From contig NC_061508.1 in assembly GCF_022539505.1 (NCBI RefSeq), forward strand, positions 97,753,276 to 97,817,275: a DNA stretch of 64,000 bases, in the 5' to 3' direction. This DNA is from Lolium rigidum. Taxonomy: Eukaryota; Streptophyta; Magnoliopsida; Poales; Poaceae. Below the pieces are notes generated by a model. The model searched no databases and was not told where the DNA came from. It was given only the letters and a program-made list of their open reading frames with translations. Both the position numbers and the translations under genes were made by a program. The first letter of the stretch is position 1, and each line of letters opens with the position of its first letter. Positions 46,942-57,832 of this stretch are shown piece by piece.

Positions 46942-47290
46942 TAGAAACATGTAATGCATACAACTATATGTTTTGTTCCAAACATTTGAAATGTTCTTAT
47001 TTAGATGTTTACGATCTCGAACTTGTCATTGAAATATCCAGAAGGTTTTAAGAGCAAATTAATATAAGCAAAAATATGGACAAATATAAGAAAGCCAACA
47101 TGTCGGTAACATAACTTTGACAATGGTTTTAATTAATCGACACTTGACACGATTACAACCAGCAGCACGATATGACTAACTATTGTTTTAACACAAGCAA
47201 AATCGACAATCGCATAAAGAGTCTTACAACTTAATTTAAACCTAAAGGGGCTGCATAGTTGGACACACCGGCACCATGAATCACGGACTA
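46942..47290. other. CACTA spacer between convergent genes
   Basis: AT-rich, with no ORF. It separates the plus-strand transposase from the minus-strand B3 gene. Confidence 0.5.
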
Positions 47291-47292
47291 GC

Positions 47293-48245
47293 TACTCCAG
47301 ATCGATTTCAGGCACATGGGTAGCAAACAAGTAAACCCCTGCATTTCCCAGGTAAAGCAAGAACAGCATCTTGTCACCCATCTGAAGGTGCTTTTCCTTG
47401 TCCATGAACTCCTTCCACCCATCGACGCACATACGACCATCGTCTGAAGAAATTGCGTAGGACGAATGCACCAAAGTACTTGGGATGGCACACAATACTG
47501 ATTGCACCATATTGTTCCATACCTTTAGGAACCAAACGGCTAGGGATTTTCTGTTCCAACAGTAGGGACATAGTTTAGTTAACACTTGTACGTAATGTAG
47601 GTCGCAAACTTAATGAAATGATATGATCTCTCGCTTACCACGTGTTTGTTGTAATTTTCATTTGTTTGTCCAATTCAGAGTATGCAGCATTGGGACAAGT
47701 AGTGCTCCTTGGTCATAATCTCCGGCATTGTGGTAGTCAACAAGGTAGTCCAAGTTGTCCACTCGAAGAATGACGGTATGCATCATCCTCCAATTTATCA
47801 TTGTTCCATCGGTACTACCGAGCAAGTCAACAATGTCACGCTTCGTACGGGACAAGCTGGTAGTAAGCTGCATAATTAAAATAACCGACATAAGATGGAA
47901 TAATTAATATGATCAATCATTGTGTCCAAAGGTGGAAAATTACCTGGATGGATTAGTGGTTCAGTTCCGGTTATTACAAGAGTATCCGACCGGATGAGTT
48001 AACTCTGAAAATTAACTCCATGCCAACCTTAAAATTGTACACTCTAGCAAATTCGTTCCAAAATCTTCCGTTGATATAGGTTACGCGACTCTGTTGGTAA
48101 CATTAACAACAAATGCATGGCCATCTTTGGTTTTGAGTGCAGCTTCAAAAGTTGTCCTGTGGGAGGTCTGGACACCATACTTCTTAAGGAAATACGGTCT
48201 ATAGTAGCAAGGGATGACCTAAATTCAGTAGAGTTAATACAAAAG
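47293..48245 (-). pseudogene. Two-domain B3 (REM-like) gene inside the CACTA
   Basis: B3 domains bind DNA in plant transcription factors. The first domain (about 48245-48000) reads RPYFLKKYGVQTSHRTTFEA, LKTKDGHAFVVNVTNRVA and, after one indel, INGRFWNEFARVYNFKVGM. A linker (47891-47658) includes RDIVDLLGSTDGTMINWRMM. The second domain (about 47560-47300) reads KIPSRLVPKGMEQYGAI, CHPKYFGAFVLRN and, after a frame change or short intron, DGWKEFMDKEKHLQMGDKML. The stop is at 47293-47295. The GW..F and GD hallmarks of B3 are visible. It lies antisense to the transposase in the half of the element where a CACTA would normally hold its second gene. It could be a captured host gene or a resident DNA-binding gene of the element. 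Confidence 0.6.
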
Positions 48246-49216
48246 TAAGTTAAATATGCGTCTACTCGGATAATCACCGAGTCTCAGATCTTGGACTTCT
48301 ATCGGCACATATCTGAACTTCTATCGGCACATATCTGAACTTCTATCGGCATAGGACTGAACTACCGATACCTCTATCTCTAACGACTACAACTATCGTA
48401 AAACTGGTATGAACGTAAAAGTTATCACAACTATCGTAAAACTCAACCATAAATAAGCGGTTAATACATATGGTGACCAACAATTATTACACACATCTGA
48501 ATAATAGTACTAAACTAGCAATCACTACTAGGATCACGTGTTAAACTTTGATGTGGCGGCGAATTAATGAAACATCTGAATGAATTTTAAACTTATAAGT
48601 GCATGTACTGTCTTCTCCTCAAAACCCTCTTGTAGTGTTTGCACGAAAAAACCTAACGCGACTCCCCCTCGCCGCACATCCCCTTCTTGTCAAAGCAAAG
48701 CTGGACACTCGCAAAAAATATGAAGAAAGATTACCAATCGGAAACAACGATCGATCGCGAGACGTACATGTTATTTACGTACTCCACTAGTAGGCGCCAT
48801 CCTTGGTCTCGACGCGGAGCGAGAGTCTTACAAGTCTCGCCGGCGAGAGACGTGGCGAGCTGTGGCGGCGAGAGACGTGGCGAGATCTGGCGGCGAGAGA
48901 CGTGGCGAGATCGGGCGGCGGCTGAAGGAGGTCGTGAAATGATGGCAAGTTATATCGTGGAGTAAATTTCGGTAGGTCAATAGGAGTGCAAATGGGCGGT
49001 GCTGGGTTTAGACGTGACAACACGGTCCAATGCGCGTCAGTAGGACTAGACCCGCGTCAGTTTTCTCTTCGTCCGCCGTGTCAATATTTATCCCCTTCCC
49101 CCTCCCCTACCGTCTCAATATTCGCACCGCATCCTGGTTTCCACTTTCCACACTTCTCGTCGTCTCCTCTCCCTCATTATCTTCGTCTTCCGCCGCTGCG
49201 TCGCTCATGGACATGG
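48246..49216. other. CACTA right end and upstream region of the exonuclease gene
   Basis: 48246-48637 is the AT-rich CACTA end with repeated GAACTTCTATCGGCA words (48294-48350). 48638-49216 is flanking DNA, GC-rich from 48810, with a 25-bp triplication and a pyrimidine-rich stretch (49080-49200) that is probably promoter or leader of the next gene. Confidence 0.5.
48841..48920. repeat. 25-bp tandem triplication
   Basis: Units start at 48841, 48866 and 48891, each with CGGCGAGAGACGTGGCGAG. This is a small GC-rich minisatellite. Confidence 0.9.
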
Positions 49217-50121
49217 ATGAGCAGCAAATCTACAACTCGGACTAGCAAGCGCACGGTCCACATCCACGACGACGAGGACACTGGATGTGGTCTACACCAA
49301 CGACCCACGGGAAGTGCGCCGCGTCCTCGACATGTACACGGAGTGGCTCATGGAGGAGGAGCACAAGTTCGTCGGCCTCGACTTCGAGTACACCAACCAT
49401 CGAGCCGAGGACGAGAAGAAGATCGCCGTGGTTCAACTCGCATGCGTCGACATGTGCTTGGTGTTCCACTACGCAGCGTAAGAACTAATCCCCTTTTTTA
49501 ATCTTTCGTTTGGGGTTTTTACTTGCCGCCGTTCGTCTCTCTTTGATTTTCGTTTGACATTGTTCCCGAAAATCAGTACATTCCCGATCTAAATCTGCTA
49601 CACATTGTTCCAGAAAAGCAGTACATTCCCGATCTAAATCTGCTACACATTGTTCCCGATTTATTAATTTGTTTCATCTTCGTCTCCTCTGTAGGTTCTT
49701 GCATATTTGTAACTGATCTGTGACTAGTACATTACTTTGTTTACTGCAGTGCTAACTGGTGGGAGTCTCCGGCAATCTGCGATTTCTTTCGAGAAGGCGC
49801 TACGTTTGCGAGTGTTGACATCCGTGGTGACAAGAGAGTTCTGCGGAGGACATGGCACATGGAGATTCCTTCTGAGTACTACGTCGATCTCCAGGACGAG
49901 TACTTCAAGTACACTTGGTCATGCGAGGGCTGGCATGGCTACCATGGCAGCAAGACTCATTGATTCATGGTTCGGTGATATGAAGAAGAAGTTCCACCAC
50001 CATCGCCACAGACTGTGGGGGGACTTCCCACTTCCAAATATGAACATCGAGTATGCAGCCATTGATGCTTGGGTCTCGTACTGAGCTCTACCGCAAGATC
50101 GTGGTCGACGAGTCCTGCTGA
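49217..50121 (+). pseudogene. Werner-like 3'-5' exonuclease, frameshifted
   Basis: A DEDD-family 3'-5' exonuclease (RNase D / Werner exonuclease fold). Exon 1 is 49217-49477: start MSSKSTTRTSKRTVHIHDDE, then after one missing base VVYTNDPREVRRVLDMYTEW and motif I FVGLDFEYT (DxE at 49380-49388), AVVQLACVDMCLVFHYAA. The intron 49478-49749 has GTAAGA and TTACTGCAG ends. Exon 2 is 49750-50121: NWWESPAICDFFREGATFAS, RTWHMEIPSEYYVDLQDEYF, MAARLIDSWFGDMKKKF, then motif III NIEYAAIDAWVSY and, after one more base shift, ELYRKIVVDESC. Three single-base shifts (about 49280, 49915, 50084) break it, while splice sites and catalytic motifs are well kept. It is either a young pseudogene or an intact gene with assembly errors. 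Confidence 0.75.
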
Positions 50122-50460
50122 TGGTGGATTGATCATCTCTTCTGCTGCATGACCCCCTGATCTTTTGGTTTGGTATCCCTCCTGCGTGAGGTGCTTTTGG
50201 CTAGTAGTCCATTCTTTTGAAACTGTAAATATTTTGCCATGCTATGTTAACAATTGTCTTGGGAGGTTTCAATTTTATGTTAACAATTGTTCTTTTGAAA
50301 CTAAATGTTCAGAAGCGATAGAGTTCTTCAAAATCAAAACATAGCAGACGTAAAAATCACCAAAAATTGTGATTAAAATTTTCTTTATGACTTTTACTCA
50401 TTTATCTGAAATTTTTCATCGAAAAAATCTCAAAGTGGTGAACAATAACATAATATGGTG
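50122..50460. other. 3' flank of the exonuclease gene
   Basis: AT-rich. A direct repeat TATGTTAACAATTGT lies at about 50243 and 50276. Nothing else seen. Confidence 0.45.
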
Positions 50461-51553
50461 TCCCCATGGTGCACATGTGTCGAACGAGGGGTTTTCGGAC
50501 GAAAAGAGGGGCATGATTTGGCACCCTTGTGCACAATGTGATATCACACCTTGCTTGCTATGGGTTTTGATTTTTGGAGTTGGTGGCTTGGTGTCCCCAT
50601 GGTGGACATGTGTCGAACGAGGGGTTTTCGGCCGAAAGAGGGGAAATCGCCAAAAGCTGACCAAACCACCATGGATTTGGGGCATGATTTGACACCCTTG
50701 TGCACATTGTGATATCACACCTTGCTTGCTATGGGTTTTGATTTTTTGGAGTTGGTGGCTTGGTGTCCCCATGGTGGACATGTGTCGAACGAGGGGTTTT
50801 CGGACGAAAAGAGGGGAAATCGCCAAAAACTGACCAAACCACCATGGATTTGGGGCATGATTTGGCACCCTTGTGCACATTGTGATATCACACCTTGCTT
50901 GCTATGGGTTTTGATTTTTGGAGTTGGTGGCATGGTGTCCCCATGGTGGACATGTGTCGAACGAGGGGTTTTCGGACGAAAAGAGGGGGAAATCGCCAAA
51001 AGCGGCCAAACCACCATGGATTTGGGGCATGATTTGGCACACTTGTGCACATTGTGATATCACACCTTGCTTGCTATGGGTTTTGATTTTTTGGAGTTGG
51101 TGGCTTGGTGTCCCCATGGTGGACATGTGTCGAACGAGGGGTTTTCGGACGAAAAGAGGGCGAAATCGCCAAAAACTGACCAAACCACCATGGATTTGGG
51201 GCATGATTTGGCACACTTGTGCACATTATGATATCACACCTTGGTTGCTATGGGTTTTGATTTTTTGGAGTTGGTTGCTTGGTGTCCCCATGGTGGACAT
51301 GTGTCGAACGAGGGGTTTTCGGACGAAAAGAGGGGGAAATCGCCAAAAACTAACCAAACCACCATGGATTTGGGGCATGATTTGGCACACTTGTGCACAA
51401 TGTGATATCACACCTTGCTTGCTATGGGTTTTGATTTTTTGGAGTTGGTGGCTTGGTGTCCCCATGGTGGACATGTGTCGAACGAGGGGTTTTCGGGACG
51501 AAAAGAGGGCGAAATCGCCAAAAACTGACCAAACCACCATGGATTTGGGGCAT
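50461..51553. repeat. 173-bp tandem array, about 6.5 copies
   Basis: TCCCCATGGT marks the units at 50461, 50594, 50766, 50938, 51111, 51284 and 51459; spacings are 133, 172, 172, 173, 173 and 175. The first unit has an internal deletion. Units differ by a few substitutions and one-base indels, such as CACCC versus CACAC. The long open frames through it are artefacts of the repeats. Confidence 0.95.
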
Positions 51554-52181
51554 TTAACGTCACCACATTACCCTACAACGAAGTTTCACTTCGAAAAAGG
51601 TTTGACAACCTCTTAGTGCAATTAGGTCAACCTAGGTTTCACCAAACACTCAAACTTTCATATAAAATTGAAAATTTGTTGAAATCTTTCCAAACCTTGT
51701 GTATTGGCCAATGTGTGGCTAACACTTTCCATGGAAAATAACAAACTAGAAAAAAATTTGGCATAAGGGTGCATCAACATGTGGGTAATGACGCTAGCAT
51801 GCTATCTTGGCAGTTTGGTTTGAAAATTTTCAAAAATTCATCCCCTAAACTCAAGAAGAGGCTATGTGTGATCACTAATTCGTATTTCAAATATTTTAGA
51901 GTTTTTAATACCCATACTGAAAATTCTGTGCCAGCCCATCCGTCATGCGTGGGACCCATGTCAAAGTAATGGGAAAGTGGACCGACTACATGCGAGCAAT
52001 CCACGTTTTCACACCCACGCGTCGGACGGAAGGAACCCAAACGGCAGCACGTACTCGTATATCCATCGGCCCCATCGTCTCTCCCACCCGCAACTTCTAT
52101 TCCCCAATCTCCGGCGAAAAACCCTGCTTGCACCTCCACCGAGCGCAACACCGACCTCCCCTTCCACCGAAGATCCCGAAG
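51554..52181. other. Spacer and putative upstream region of the XS zinc-finger gene
   Basis: AT-rich to 51950, then GC-rich. No promoter motif chosen. Confidence 0.4.
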
Positions 52182-53716
52182 ATGAAGCGTGTTCGCGGAG
52201 ACGAGCCGGGAGGCGAGTGCGGTCGTCAACGTCGACGAGGCGACGGCGATGGTCCGGTAGTAGTCGACGTCGCGGAGGCGGGATCTTCTTCCGCAAGCTG
52301 GAGCCGCTCTTCGCCGCGCCGTGACCGTGGAGGGCTCCGCCCAACCGGCCGTGGTCGCCGTCGGCTGATGAGGCCACGGGAGACGTCCTCGCTCCCGCGG
52401 CACAAGCAGATGACCGGGGCTTCGATCCGAATGACCCGTTCTACCGCCACTCCGGGCGGTACCGCGAGCTATATGGCCCCGAAGAGTGCGACGAGTTCGA
52501 AGAGGAGGCCTCCGACAAGCTGCGGCGAGTCTTGTACTATTCCGATCGATCCCTGTTTTTCTTGATCTTACTTGTTCACCATAGGGTTTGCTCATAGGGT
52601 TGATTGATTTGCCCTGTCAACGACTTCTTGTACAAATTGATGATTACGGGGTTCTTGCTCATCTGATTTATGGTTTGTAGTTAGTAGATCTGTAATATTT
52701 GATGCACATCTTGATTCAACTGTAATGATTCCTTTTGTGTGATGAATGATACCTGCTTAGTGTAACGCTCACTGCATTTCAAACTTAAATTCATCCGAAT
52801 ATGAATCATACCGAGTGATTATGATTACAAGAATTATATTATAGGTACTATTAATTGATCTGATACATGGATTTTATAATCACCATTTGTCTTAAACTGG
52901 TGCTTATTTATACGATGAAAGCATACTTGTGTACATCATTTTAATTTGGGGAACAAGTGAATTATCAGTTGCATGTAATTTATGACCATAATTTTTGTTC
53001 AATTCCTGCTTATTGACGTCATGAATCCATATTGTTTTATGAATCAGGTACATCTTCGGGGAACAAATGATTGATCCCTGATCCATGAAATTTATAATCA
53101 CCATTTTCTCTTAAATTGGTGCTTACTTATAATACTGAAATAATGATTGGACTACCCATGAACAAGTTGTGACAACGGTTTAAATTGGTGGTTATTTATA
53201 TTAGTGAAGTAATTATGTATGGTTGGATCTGGATCATAAATGTTGATTCTACATGATTAATTCTTAATAATGTTCATACAAAAATATTTAATGCTTCAAT
53301 TGTATTTCAGTTAATTTCCTTCTCTCACTTCTTCTTTACTTTCAAAATCGCGGGAAGACTCTGAGGACGTTGACAGCGACAAGGAGGACCGGGACCGGAA
53401 GAGCCGCTTCGTTCTGAAGAAGCTGAAGGCTGGCCAGATCCCTTTCCGTCGTAACGGAAAGCCACATTGCCCATTCTGCGGCAGGGTTTTCCCGAACGAT
53501 CTCGTGTGTCTGATCCAGCACGCGACGGGAGTTGGAAAAGGTAGCAAGCAGAAGCACAATCCTGCTAGCAAGGCGAAGCACGCTGCCTTTGGCAAGTTCC
53601 TCAGGGACTACGTCAGGACTGGCCTCATCCCGCTCGTCGGTCCAGCGCGTTGGCCCTCATGTTCTCCACTAAATTTAGTTTCTCGTTTAGTTGTTCCCCC
53701 GGAGGTTCATGGTTAA
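52182..53716 (+). CDS. XS-type zinc-finger protein (zf-XS), split gene
   Basis: Exon 1 probably starts at ATG 52182 (MKRVRGDEPGG). After frame changes its clear end reads GFDPNDPFYRHSGRYRELYG, PEECDEFEEEASDKLRRV. An AT-rich intron of about 750 bp follows. Exon 2 (from about 53340) reads DSEDVDSDKEDRDRKSRFVL, then the finger: CPFC (53468-53479), LIQHATGVGKGSKQKH, SKAKHAAFGKFLRDY. The spacing CxxC...QHA.GVGK...K..HAAFGKFL fits the zf-XS domain found with XS domains in SGS3 and IDN2/FDM proteins of RNA silencing and RNA-directed DNA methylation. No XS or coiled-coil part follows, so this is a short protein or fragment. The stop used is 53714-53716. Exon borders in exon 1 are uncertain. Confidence 0.6.
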
Positions 53717-54083
53717 ACTATGTCATGTTTCAAAGACTATGTTCTACTTTTGTTATTTGGAACCTGGGCAATCATACCCAGTTGTTTAACTTCCATCCTA
53801 GTGGGCTTGTTCTGTTTTTCCCAAGGCCCAGGGAAGTACATATTAATTTGCAAAAAATGAACAATCCCTTCACACTATACAATGCAGGACCAAATCGGTG
53901 AAAATTGAGCTGCGGTAGAAAAAATGCGAGGACCAAATAGTCAATCGTAAAGTTTACCCCCTACATAATCCCACTATACAATCCCTTCACACAAGAGCGG
54001 CAGGGTAGCGATATGACATAAACACACAATGGGCACACACAAATTGTAGACTAAAACAATTATATCATATGATAAAGATTATA
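53717..54083. other. Intergenic between convergent genes
   Basis: AT-rich; it would contain the 3' ends of the zf-XS gene (plus) and the B3 gene (minus). No terminator is assignable. Confidence 0.4.
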
Positions 54084-55134
54084 TCATAGGATATCAACTG
54101 AAACTTCAATACCACCACGGCCGCCCTGGTTGAAAAGAATGAGAACAACATTCCCAGATTCAAAGTTGTACTCCTTAGTAAACTCCGACCAGCAGGAATC
54201 GAACTTCATCCTTCCATCAGTAGTAGTGTAGTATGCACCACGAGGGTGGTAGCCATAGTCATCAACAAAAAAACATGCCTCCCCGCTTTCGAGAGATATT
54301 CAAGGACCTAACAACTTCCTTCGGTATACGCTGAATAATAAAAATTAAATTATATATGGGAAGGATATAAAGGATAACTAAGATTACATAAAGAAAACGA
54401 GAATTATACCGAGTCCATTGCCCTTCAAATCGGTATTCGTCAAGGTGTGCACAAAAACAACACCAAGACCAAGACCACGCTCACGGAGAAGTTGTTCCTT
54501 CTTCAATGTTTGAGCAGTAGTAAGCATAACACCTTTAGTGTGGACAACTGCTGAGTTGGAATTTCTGCATACAAATTTAAAATTAATAAAAGAATAAAAA
54601 AGAGGAGATATAACATCAGTTATATTAAAAAAATGGGCAACACATGGTAAAAGATAAAACAGAATTACCATCGACACGATGCTTTTCGAGTGCCATCGGG
54701 ACCTCTCTGCAAAAATCCCAAACAGTTCAGGAGCACTATCAAACCCAAACATGATACGAGTCACCAACTTTCAGTGTCGTAGTCATGAAGAAATTTTTGG
54801 TATCCGAGTACCAAAAACACGTGTCTTCGAACTGCCTTTCTTAACATGAAATTTGTACTTCACTTCATCCGATGTAACGACAAAGAAGATATTACCAACA
54901 AGGTTGTTGAACTGCCTCCTCACAAAACAAGGCACAGTCTGAAAAAACGAGTAGAACAAAAATGCAGAAAATAAGGATATAGTCTAGAATCTGTCAACAA
55001 AAAAGATACATTCTAAAAAGGATATATACCATAAAGTCATCAAATCTGCTTCCAAGATAACAACGAAATGAACTGAGAGTCTCCCGCCTCTGCTGACAAT
55101 GATTGCCCATCGAACCACAAACAACACAGTTCAT
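54084..55134 (-). pseudogene. Two-domain B3 (REM-like) gene
   Basis: Exon 1 (55134-55030) reads MNCVVCGSMGNHC, a possible zinc-binding CxxC...HC, then LSSFRCYLGSRFDDFM and a GTATAT donor. Exon 2 starts at 54938 after TTTTTTCAG: TVPCFVRRQFNNLVGNIFFV, VKYKFHVKKGSSKTRVFG and, after a shift, MTTTLKVGDSY. That is a full first B3 domain. The middle exon (about 54565-54410) reads VVHTKGVMLTTAQTLKKEQL, LGLGVVFVHTLTNTD. The last exon (54339-54084) gives the second B3 domain: RIPKEVVRSLNIS, then CFFVDDYGYHPRGAYYTTTD, SCWSEFTKEYNFESGNVVL. Three or four single-base shifts interrupt it. Splice sites and both domains are otherwise well preserved. It resembles the B3 gene inside the CACTA in layout. Confidence 0.65.
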
Positions 55135-56128
55135 CCTGTGTATATTTAGCAATTACCAAAGCTAGTAAAAAATACAGGTAGGTAGGGCATATTCATAGAA
55201 ATCTATCCATAGATCTGAAACCATACACACATATATCCATAGATCTGAACAAACAAGATTATTCAGAGGACAAAAAGGATTTTCAACAAACAAGAGAAAA
55301 AGGAGGTGAGGTGAAGTAGTGACATGTAAAAACATATTTTCCTACCTCTCAAAACAAACGAAAATCTTCGGAGAGAAAAGATTTTTCAGCGAGAAAAGAG
55401 AGAGAAAGAAGATGAAGGAGACTTGCTTCACCGCATGAACAACGGAGGGCGAAGGCAAAACCAACCAGGGGCATTATAAATACAATAAGTAGTAGTAACT
55501 CGCCTACAACCGCTATTTAATGAGGCTGTGGGGTAGATGGTGGTTGCTATCCTTTAAGTTATTCAAAAGTCAAACACAAAGTATCTCATGCAAAAATACA
55601 TTGAATCATAAAGTTGCACTTCAAAATTATTTAAAACCATATGATTTACAACTTCAAATGTACAACAACATGTTGACTACATGCCTTTGTTCGGACTATA
55701 GGTTAGGTCAGAACAATTATGGCATGTTAGTCATTTTTTCAACATACATAAAAAACAAATGCTCATTTGTGGACGAAGTGCACAATTATACCAAAGTAGG
55801 CATCACTTCAACACATCAAACTACACCAAACCTCATGAAAAATTTAAATTTGAATTTTGCACATGAATGTCACAACATTTACTCGGTCCCACTAGTTACT
55901 GATGATTTTACATTGAATTTAGCATTTATTATGAGTTTTACTCGTTTCTGTCATTTTTTAATAAAAAAATCAACAAACACCTAAAAATGTCGAGAAAAAT
56001 CTGAAACTCCTTAGGCACACATACCTACCCTTCATGACCACTCACAAAAATTTGCAGCTCAATCTGAGTATTTGAAGTGCAGCTTGCTTGAAAAAGAGCC
56101 CTTCACCGACATGATCGATGTGGGTCCA
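55135..56128. other. Upstream region of the B3 gene and unassigned AT-rich DNA
   Basis: 55135-55500 is probably leader and promoter of the minus-strand B3 gene; ATAGATCTGAA/CATAGATCTGA repeats lie at about 55208 and 55240. 55500-56128 is AT-rich, with an open frame that I do not accept as a gene. Confidence 0.4.
55475..55485 (-). promoter_or_regulatory. TATA-like box upstream of the B3 gene
   Basis: In minus-strand sense GTATTTATAATGC lies about 345 bp upstream of ATG 55134, followed by a CT-rich leader-like stretch. Plausible only by position and sequence. Confidence 0.4.
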
Positions 56129-57670
56129 TGATACGTCTCCAACGTATCGATAATTTCTTGTGTTCCATGCCACATTATTGATGTTATCTACATGTTTTAT
56201 GCACACTTTATGTCATATTCGTGCATTTTCTGGAACTAACCTATTAACAAGATGCCGAAGTGCCGGTTCCTGTTTTACTGCTGTTTTTGGTTTCGAAATC
56301 CTAGTGACGAAATATTCTCGGAATCGGACGAAATCAACGCCAAAGTTCCTATTTTCATCGGAAGCATCCGGAACACCGGGAAGGACCGAGAGGGGGGCCA
56401 CGGGGCCACCAAACCCTAGGCCGGCGCGGCCGAGAGGGGGCCGCGCCGCCTATGGTGTGGCCCCCTGTCGGCCCTCTGCGCCGCCTCTTCGCCTATATAA
56501 AGCCCCTGGATCAGAAAACCCGAGACCAATTGACGAAACTCCGAGAAAGACTCCGGGGGCGCCGCCACCGTCACGAAACTCCAATTCGGGGGACGGAACT
56601 GCGATTCGGCACCCTGCCGGAGCGGGGAAGTGCCCCGGAAGGCTTCTCCATCGACACCGCTGCCATCTCCATCGCCACCGCTGCCATCTCCACCGCCATC
56701 TTCATCACCGCTGCTGCTCCCATGAGGAGGGAGTAGTTCTCCATCGAGGCTCGGGGCTGTACCGGTAGCTATGTGGTTAATCTCTCTCCATGTACTTCAA
56801 TACAATGATCTCATGAGCTGCTTTACATGATTGAGATTCATCTGAGTTTTGTATCACTACTATCCATGTGCTACTCTAGTGATTTGTTATTAAAGTAGTT
56901 TATTCCTCCTGCATGTGTGCAAAGGTGACGATGCGTGCACCGTGTTAGTACTTGGTTTATGCTATGATCATGATCTCTTGTAGATTATGGAGTTAACTAT
57001 TGCTATGATAATATTGATGTGATCTATTCCTCCTACATATGCATGAAGGTGACAGTGTGCATGCTATGCTAGTACTTGGTTTAGTAGCGTTGATCTATCT
57101 TACACTAAAGGTTACTTAAACATGAGCATTATTGTGGAGCTTGTTAACTCCGGCATTGAGGGTTCGTGTAATCCTACGCAATGTGTTCATCATCCAACAA
57201 AAGTGTAGAGTATGCATTTATCTATTCTGTTATGTGATCAATGTTGAGAGCGTCCACTAGTGAAAGTGTAATCCCTAGGCCTTGTTCCTAAATACTGCTG
57301 CGTTACTACTACTGCGTTACTACTGCTTGTTTACTGTTTCTTTGCGTTACTACTCGCTGCAATACCACCACCATCAACTACACGCCAAGCACTTTTCGGC
57401 ATCGTTACTACTGCTCATACTTATTTATACCACCTGTATTTCACTATCTTTTCGCCGAACTAGTGCACCTATTTGGTGTGTTGGGGACACAAGAGACTTC
57501 TTGCTTTGTGGTTGCGGGGTTGCATGAGAGGGATATCTTTGACCTCTTCCTCCCTGAGTTCGATAAACCTTGGGTATCCACTTAAGGGAAACTTGCTTGC
57601 TGTTCTACAAACCTCTGCTCTTGGGGGCCCAACACTTGTCTACGAGGAAAGGAGGGGAACGTAGACATCA
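56129..57670 (+). repeat. 5' LTR (autonomous-type relative)
   Basis: 1542 bp, TGATACGTCTCCAACGTATC to GTAGACATCA. A TATA box, CCTATATAAAG, is at 56492-56502. The first about 300 bp align with the outer element LTR read in reverse. A CCATC.CC.CCGCTGCCATCT duplication lies at about 56650-56690. Confidence 0.8.
56492..56502 (+). promoter_or_regulatory. TATA box in the LTR
   Basis: CTATATAAAG follows the GC-rich U3 and precedes a GC-rich leader, at the expected position for transcript start in this LTR. Confidence 0.55.
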
Positions 57671-57832
57671 AGCACTTTTACGGCGCCGTTGCCGGGGAGG
57701 AAAGGTAAAAGGCTCTCATACTACGGTCGCAGGTAAAGTATTTTTCGGCGCCGTCGTGTGTGTGCTCGAAGCTATTTCCTTTAGATCCTGCAATTGCATC
57801 TTTTTGTTTCTTGTTTACACTAGTTAGGCATA

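Larger units (their letters stand above)
42656..48637 (+). mobile_element. CACTA (En/Spm-type) transposon, 5.98 kb
   Basis: The left end is CACTACAAGAGATGGGAG. The right end, read in reverse, is CACTACAAGAGGGTTTTG, so the first 11 bases agree. The left subterminal region has repeated GTGACGAA and CGTCA words. The element carries a degraded TNP2 transposase (plus) and a B3-domain gene (minus). The 3 bases outside the ends (CCT and TTT) do not match, so the ends may not come from one clean insertion. Confidence 0.75.

Noticed and set aside
50461..51553. CRISPR-like array
   Set aside because: Units are contiguous 173-bp repeats without unique spacers, in a plant nuclear context.
50918..51616. 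232-residue open frame
   Set aside because: It runs through the 173-bp tandem array in repeated blocks; both strands show similar frames. It is a product of the repeat.
51774..52595. 273-residue minus-strand open frame
   Set aside because: It is opposite the GC-rich first exon of the zf-XS gene and shows arginine/alanine composition typical of antisense frames. The plus-strand exon has better support.
55520..55984. 154-residue open frame
   Set aside because: AT-rich, no domain, no splice or promoter context; probably chance in transposon-derived DNA.
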